A DNA stretch of 9,131 bases from CADDYX01 sp045809925 (GTDB lineage: Bacteria; Verrucomicrobiota; Verrucomicrobiia; Chthoniobacterales; UBA10450). Below the pieces are notes generated by a model. That model saw only the letters and a program-made list of their open reading frames with translations, made no database searches and was not told the origin of the DNA. Of the stretch, positions 5,567 to 9,131 are shown piece after piece (within the stretch, counting starts at the first letter, position 1; each line of letters opens with the position of its first letter). Where the stretch lies: NCBI GenBank assembly GCA_045809925.1, contig JBJMWX010000084.1, positions 1 to 9,131 of the forward strand, read 5' to 3'. A program made the position numbers and the translations under genes.

Positions 5567-7027
5567 ATGGCTTACCGTTCCTTCCGCCAGTTTGTTGACG
5601 CGCTCGATCGCGCCGGCGAGCTGACGCGCGTTTCGATACCGGTCGATACCGATTTGCTCATCGCGGAATGGGCCGACCGCGAGATGAAATCGCCGGGCGG
5701 CGGCAAGGCGCTGTTGTTCGAGCAGCCGATCGTCGACGGCAAGAGCTCGGCGTTTCCAGTCGCAATTAACACCATGGGCTCGCGACGCCGCATCGCGATG
5801 GCACTCGGCCGCGACACCGTCGACGAGATAGCGAATGAAGTTCAGCTCATCCTGAAAGCCAAGCCGCCCACCGACCTGCGTGAGGGATTCGCACTCTTGA
5901 AGCAGGGAATTCACCTGCTCCATGCGCGGCCGAAGCGCGTGAATGACGGCGCATGCCAGGAGGTCGTTCATACGTCGGCGGATCAATTGTCGCTCGGCGA
6001 TCTGCCGATTCTGAAATGCTGGCCGAAGGATGGCGGGCGCTTCATTACGCTGCCTAATGTGCACACGCGCGATCCTGAGACGGGTGCACGCAACGTCGGA
6101 ATGTATCGCATGCAGGTTTACGACGACCGCACCACGGGCATGCATTGGCAGGTCCACAAGGTCGGTGCGCGACACGGGAAAGTTTATTACGAGCGAGGCG
6201 AGCGCATGCCAGTCGCGGTTACGATCGGCGGCGATCCGGCCTACACTTTTGCCGCTACCGCGCCGCTGCCGGACGGGCTTGATGAGATTCTCTTCGCCGG
6301 ATTCCTGCGCCGGAAATCGGTCGAGCTGGTGAAATGCAAGACGATCGATATCGAAGTTCCGGCCGACGTCGACTTCGTCCTTGAAGGGTATGTCCAGCCC
6401 GGTGAGATGCGGCCGGAAGGGCCGTTCGGTGATCACACCGGATTCTATACCGCGCTCGAGGACTACCCGGTGTTTCATGTCACCGCGATTACGCATCTTC
6501 GCGACGCGCTTTATCCCACGACGATCGTCGGCATTCCGCCGATGGAGGATTATTACATGGGCGACGCGAGCGTCCGCATCTTCCTGCCGGTGTTCAGAAT
6601 GAACTTCCCGGAAATTGTCGACATGACGCTGCCGGCTGAGGGCGTTTTCCACAATCTCGTCTTCGTCAGCATCCGGAAGCAGTATCCGTATCAGGCCTTC
6701 AAAGTGATGCACGGGCTGTGGGGGATGGGCCAGATGATGTTCAGCAAGTACATCGTGGTGGTTGATGACGATTGCGATGTGCACAACACCAGCGAGGTGC
6801 TGTTCCGGTTATGCGCGAACACAGATCCGGAGCGCGATTCGACAATCATTCGGAACCCGAACGATTCGCTCGATCATGCGCCGACCATGCAAAATATCGG
6901 CTCGCATATGGGAATCGACGCGACCCGCAAGCTCGCGGGCGAAGGTTACACACGGCCGTGGCCGGAGCTTGTCCGGATGACGGACGAGGTGCAGCGCCTC
7001 GTCGACGAACTCCGGAAAAAAGCTTAG
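5567..7027 (+). CDS. ubiD: UbiD-family prenyl-FMN-dependent decarboxylase
   Basis: A 486-residue protein with the full length and layout of UbiD decarboxylases (E. coli UbiD is similar in size). These enzymes use prenylated FMN, made by UbiX, to remove CO2 from aromatic or unsaturated acids, classically 4-hydroxy-3-polyprenylbenzoate in quinone synthesis. Seen here: the cofactor-binding stretch NVGMYRMQVYDDRTTGMHW (N176, R181, H193), the acidic active-site region EGYVQPGEMRPEGPFGDHTG (E280, E284, D289), and a C-terminal part with GLWGMGQMMFSKYIVVVDDD and DHAPT typical of the family. Menaquinone-side relatives and aromatic-acid decarboxylases share these motifs, so the substrate is not settled and the symbol is a family label. 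No UbiX partner lies in the window. No ribosome-binding site precedes the ATG; a hairpin does. Confidence 0.93.
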   Translation: MAYRSFRQFVDALDRAGELTRVSIPVDTDLLIAEWADREMKSPGGGKALLFEQPIVDGKSSAFPVAINTMGSRRRIAMALGRDTVDEIANEVQLILKAKPPTDLREGFALLKQGIHLLHARPKRVNDGACQEVVHTSADQLSLGDLPILKCWPKDGGRFITLPNVHTRDPETGARNVGMYRMQVYDDRTTGMHWQVHKVGARHGKVYYERGERMPVAVTIGGDPAYTFAATAPLPDGLDEILFAGFLRRKSVELVKCKTIDIEVPADVDFVLEGYVQPGEMRPEGPFGDHTGFYTALEDYPVFHVTAITHLRDALYPTTIVGIPPMEDYYMGDASVRIFLPVFRMNFPEIVDMTLPAEGVFHNLVFVSIRKQYPYQAFKVMHGLWGMGQMMFSKYIVVVDDDCDVHNTSEVLFRLCANTDPERDSTIIRNPNDSLDHAPTMQNIGSHMGIDATRKLAGEGYTRPWPELVRMTDEVQRLVDELRKKA

Positions 7028-7062
7028 CGGCGGCCTCCGACCAATGCCGGAAGACCGCCGCT
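7026..7062. terminator. Hairpin at the 3' end of ubiD, probable terminator
   Basis: AGCGGCGG (7026-7033) pairs perfectly with CCGCCGCT (7055-7062), with an inner TCCG/CGGA pair inside the loop. It overlaps the ubiD stop codon and precedes the A/T-rich CAATATTTC. Its place between converging genes fits transcription termination, although no T run is present. Confidence 0.45.
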
Positions 7063-7071
7063 CAATATTTC

Positions 7072-7087
7072 GGCGGGCCGACCCGCC
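7072..7087. terminator. GC-rich hairpin between converging genes
   Basis: GGCGGG-CCGA-CCCGCC is a perfect 6-bp stem with a 4-base loop, flanked by A/T-rich sequence (ATTT on both sides). It stands between the rightward ubiD gene and the leftward gene ending at 7103, so it may stop transcripts from both directions. The flanking T runs are short, hence moderate confidence. Confidence 0.5.
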
Positions 7088-7102
7088 ATTTAAGCTACAG
7101 CA

Positions 7103-7498
7103 CTACGGCCGGCGGAAAACGCCGCCGGAAGCGGGGTCGCGCACGAGGGATCCGTGCGGAATGCCGCGCACGTCCACGAGACGATGCGGCGGATACGGGC
7201 TGACGACCAGTCCCGGCGTTCCACTCCAGCTCGCGACTGGATATCCGCCTTCCGGGGCAGGTCCGTATTCAGCGGCGCGATTCGCGTCAATCGCTGCGCC
7301 GACCAGAGCCCCGGCGCCTGCGCCGATTGCGGCGCCGGCAAGAGCTCGTTCGCCACTGTGGTGGTATGAGCTGCCGCCAATCGCCGCACCTGTGGCAGCG
7401 CCAACGAGGGCCCCCGTGCCCGTTGCCGTTTCGCAGGAGGTGAGACTCAAGGCCGCGAGGCCGAGCAGCGCTGTTATTCCAAACGTCTGTTTTTTCAT
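7103..7498 (-). CDS. Glycine-zipper lipoprotein with a shared C-terminal motif domain
   Basis: A 131-residue predicted lipoprotein: lipobox LTSC with the lipidated cysteine at residue 22. Residues 26-70 are a glycine zipper of the OmpA/Rick17kDa type (TGTGALVGAATGAAIGG and AIGAGAGALVGAAID), expected to pack helices in or across a membrane. Residues 84-131 form a different block, reading GYPVAS, then VVSPY, R106, D109, PHGSLVRDP and GVFRRP. This block reappears in the neighbouring gene (7543-7845), which has no zipper. The ATG at 7496-7498 is supported by the signal peptide; the leader is short and shows no Shine-Dalgarno sequence. It probably follows 7543-7845 in one transcript, 44 bases apart, with a small hairpin between. 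Function unknown. Confidence 0.85.
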   Translation of the reverse strand: MKKQTFGITALLGLAALSLTSCETATGTGALVGAATGAAIGGSSYHHSGERALAGAAIGAGAGALVGAAIDANRAAEYGPAPEGGYPVASWSGTPGLVVSPYPPHRLVDVRGIPHGSLVRDPASGGVFRRP

Positions 7499-7517
7499 AG
7501 GTAGTTAACTGTTTGTG

Positions 7518-7534
7518 ACGGCGAAATCCGCCGT
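7518..7534. other. Small hairpin between the two small secreted-protein genes
   Basis: ACGGCG-AAATC-CGCCGT is a perfect 6-bp stem with a 5-base loop in the 44-base gap between two leftward genes. On the minus strand no T run follows, so it may be an RNA-processing or attenuation element rather than a terminator. Confidence 0.4.
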
Positions 7535-7542
7535 GTTTTCGG

Positions 7543-7845
7543 TTACGGTTTTTTGAAAACGCCGCTGCCCTTTGGGGCCATCGGGTCGACTACGAGCGAT
7601 CCGCGCGGGCATTTCGAGCAATCGATCATTCGCCCGGAATTATAAGGACTCGGTACGATCGAGGAGCCCTGGCTGCCCATCGAGGCGGTCGGATAGTCGC
7701 CGGTCGGCTTCTTCATGATCTTGGCGGCTTCTTCTTCCGTGACGCACTTGCCTGCGACCGGCTCGCCGAAGGCGTAGATCGCGCTGGGTAGTCCGAAGAC
7801 AGCGATTGCCAGCGCTGTGACGAGAGCGAGAGATGATTTTTTCAT
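7543..7845 (-). CDS. Small secreted protein with a shared C-terminal motif domain
   Basis: A 100-residue exported protein. A Sec signal (hydrophobic 5-25) ends at AIYA^F near residue 25, and there is no lipobox. The mature part has cysteines C34, C76 and C79, the last two as CSKC, which could form a disulfide or bind metal in the periplasm. Residues 49-100 read GDYPTAS, then VPSPY, R72, D75, PRGSLVVDP and GVFKKP, matching position for position the end of the neighbouring lipoprotein (7103-7498). The N-terminal halves are unrelated, so the shared part behaves like a mobile module. The start is supported by the signal peptide. The 52-base gap to the upstream synthase gene shows no promoter I trust. 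I recognise no named family. Confidence 0.82.
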   Translation of the reverse strand: MKKSSLALVTALAIAVFGLPSAIYAFGEPVAGKCVTEEEAAKIMKKPTGDYPTASMGSQGSSIVPSPYNSGRMIDCSKCPRGSLVVDPMAPKGSGVFKKP

Positions 7846-7897
7846 AGTGATTTCAATTCGCAGCTAAAGAAAGAGACGGACGCTTGCCTCTCCTAAT

Positions 7898-8719
7898 TCA
7901 ACCAAACTTGAGCAGTTGTCCGGCAACGCGGATAGCTTTTTCCAACTTCGAGAGCCGGTAATCCTTCTCGAAGACGCGAAACCGATCCCGTTCGATGCGC
8001 CGCAGCAGGCCGGCATAGACCGAGCGCATGATTTCCGCTGCGATCATGGAGCGGCGATCTTCGCGCGGCAGAATCTGAGCAGCGCTCCCGAAAAATTGCC
8101 ACGCGCGCGCGGCTTCGAATTTCATCAGTTCGACGAACCGGTCGTTATATTGGCGCTGCTGCAACTCCTCTTCCGAATAGCCAAATCGGAGAAAATCCTC
8201 CCGCGGCAGATAAATCCTGCCATTGCGCAAATCTTTGTCGACGTCCCGGATGATATTGGTTGTTTGCAACGCGAGGCCGAGGTCAACCGCGTATTCGCGA
8301 CACGCGGGGTTCCGGTAGCCAAAGATTTCGATGCTGACGAGGCCGACCGCACTCGCGACGCGGTAACAGTAAAGGTGCAAATCTGACCACGTTTCGTAGC
8401 GGGAGATGCTCAGGTCCATCTCCACGCCGTCGATAATTTCGTCGACCATCGCCGGAGCGAGCGAATACTTCGCAAGCAAACCGCGCATATCGCCGGCCAG
8501 CGGAGATTCGCCTTCGACACGGCCGCGCAAAGCCTCACGCCAGGTGGTGAGCTGACGCCCTTTCTCCGCCAAGGGAAGCTCGGCCGAGTCGGCGATGTCA
8601 TCCACCAACCGGCAGAAGGCGTAAAACACCGTAATGTCCTGCCGACGTTCCGGGGTTAAGGAAATAAACGCGAGCGCGAGATTCGAGCCGCTCTGGCGCG
8701 TAATTACCGCCGCATTCAC
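7898..8719 (-). CDS. HpnD/CrtB-type squalene/phytoene synthase
   Basis: A 273-residue member of the head-to-head prenyl synthase family, which joins two farnesyl or geranylgeranyl diphosphates to make presqualene diphosphate or phytoene. The first Asp-rich motif is DDIAD (D40, D41, D44), after FYAFCRLV. The second is in QTTNIIRDVDKDLRNGRIYL (Q152, N155, R158, D159, D163). YCYRVASAVG (118-127) and DGVEMD (97-102) are also family-typical. The length fits bacterial HpnD (presqualene diphosphate synthase) better than eukaryotic squalene synthase, and no membrane anchor is seen. HpnD and phytoene synthase share these motifs, and no HpnC, HpnE, cyclase or carotenoid gene is in the window, so I leave the symbol blank. 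The GTG start lies 3 bases after the stop of the upstream gene, implying translational coupling. Confidence 0.88.
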   Translation of the reverse strand: MNAAVITRQSGSNLALAFISLTPERRQDITVFYAFCRLVDDIADSAELPLAEKGRQLTTWREALRGRVEGESPLAGDMRGLLAKYSLAPAMVDEIIDGVEMDLSISRYETWSDLHLYCYRVASAVGLVSIEIFGYRNPACREYAVDLGLALQTTNIIRDVDKDLRNGRIYLPREDFLRFGYSEEELQQRQYNDRFVELMKFEAARAWQFFGSAAQILPREDRRSMIAAEIMRSVYAGLLRRIERDRFRVFEKDYRLSKLEKAIRVAGQLLKFG

Positions 8720-8722
8720 CGC

Positions 8723-9131
8723 CTAGTACGCGATCCAGGTTTCCTGCCCAATTCGAGCCGTTTCGCATTGCCGGAAGAGGCAGACCCATGATGCGAGCAG
8801 CCAGCCGGTGACAAATGCGCGTGCCAGCACGTAGAGCGCTTTCCAGATGAGTAAGGCTGGCGTGCGATCGGCGATTGCGCCGCGCATGATCGCATCCGCC
8901 GACACGAGGACAAAGAACTGCAACGCCGCGATGAGCAGGAACCAGCCGAATCGCCCCGCGTTTCTCCGCAGGAACTGCCAGTGGGCGCGGATCGCTTCGC
9001 GCAGTTTTTCATTGTGCAGGACGAGTGAGATTTGCACGGAACAAAACAGGATCAGCAGCGTCCCCATGACCGCGCGTTGCAGCGGCAGCCAATCGAGCAC
9101 ATTCGGAATTTCGCGAAAATAGGCGAGCAGC
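8723..9131 (-). CDS. Membrane protein of unknown function (5' end cut off)
   Basis: The reading frame stays open to the right edge, so the start lies outside the window; a GTG at 9098-9100 is an internal candidate but the preceding codons (reading LLAYFREIPN) look coding. About 136 residues are visible. There are three hydrophobic segments: TLLILFCSVQISLVL, FGWFLLIAALQFFVLVSADAI, and LYVLARAFVTGWLLASWVCLF. Between the first two is a basic amphipathic loop (KLREAIRAHWQFLRRNAGRFG). The polarity suggests a multi-pass inner-membrane protein. It ends 3 bases before the prenyl synthase start, so it likely shares its transcript and may help in isoprenoid-lipid synthesis or transport. I do not recognise the family. 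Confidence 0.7.
   Translation of the reverse strand, partial: LLAYFREIPNVLDWLPLQRAVMGTLLILFCSVQISLVLHNEKLREAIRAHWQFLRRNAGRFGWFLLIAALQFFVLVSADAIMRGAIADRTPALLIWKALYVLARAFVTGWLLASWVCLFRQCETARIGQETWIAY

Noticed and set aside
5561..6784. Long reading frame of 407 residues on the minus strand
   Set aside because: It lies wholly antisense to the complete ubiD gene, whose motifs are unmistakable. Long antisense frames are common in GC-rich genes, and its product shows no recognisable domain.

Overview
This 9.1 kb window is a high-GC, gene-dense bacterial chromosome segment. It carries ten convincing protein genes, the last cut by the right edge. I see no rRNA, tRNA, CRISPR array, transposase or phage gene. 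Products with Sec signals, lipoboxes, a twin-arginine signal and a squalene/phytoene-type synthase point to a Gram-negative-type bacterium. The style (many short secreted proteins, weak or absent Shine-Dalgarno sequences, BsuPI-like, SecD-head-like and zinc-ribbon/site-2-protease proteins) resembles soil Verrucomicrobiota. That placement is an inference from gene content, not proven by any marker here.

Left part (1-2186): a gene-poor edge with an octamer-type repeat (1-109) is followed by a leftward gene for a secreted BsuPI-like protein. Divergent from it are a short secreted protein resembling the SecD P1 head and, overlapping it by 4 bases, a secreted LytM/M23 metallopeptidase. Middle-left (2231-4161): two adjacent rightward genes each start with a four-cysteine zinc ribbon. 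The first is a multi-pass membrane protein; the second is an intramembrane site-2 protease with all its catalytic motifs. Next come a Tat-exported calcineurin-type phosphoesterase (4219-4968) and a Gly/Tyr-rich lipoprotein (5028-5525).

Right part (5567-9131): a full-length UbiD-family prenyl-FMN decarboxylase follows a strong hairpin that nearly touches its start. It converges, across two hairpins that look like a bidirectional terminator, on four leftward genes. Reading leftward from the right edge these are a truncated membrane protein, an HpnD/CrtB-type prenyl synthase separated from it by 3 bases, and two small secreted proteins. Those two differ in their N-terminal halves but share a conserved C-terminal segment of about 50 residues that I do not recognise as a named domain.

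Most genes act in or on the envelope: wall cleavage, membrane proteolysis, lipoproteins, polyprenyl/quinone and triterpenoid-type lipid synthesis. The best candidates for something undescribed are the shared C-terminal domain of the two small secreted proteins, the zinc-ribbon/site-2-protease pair, and the stand-alone SecD-head-like protein coupled to an M23 peptidase.
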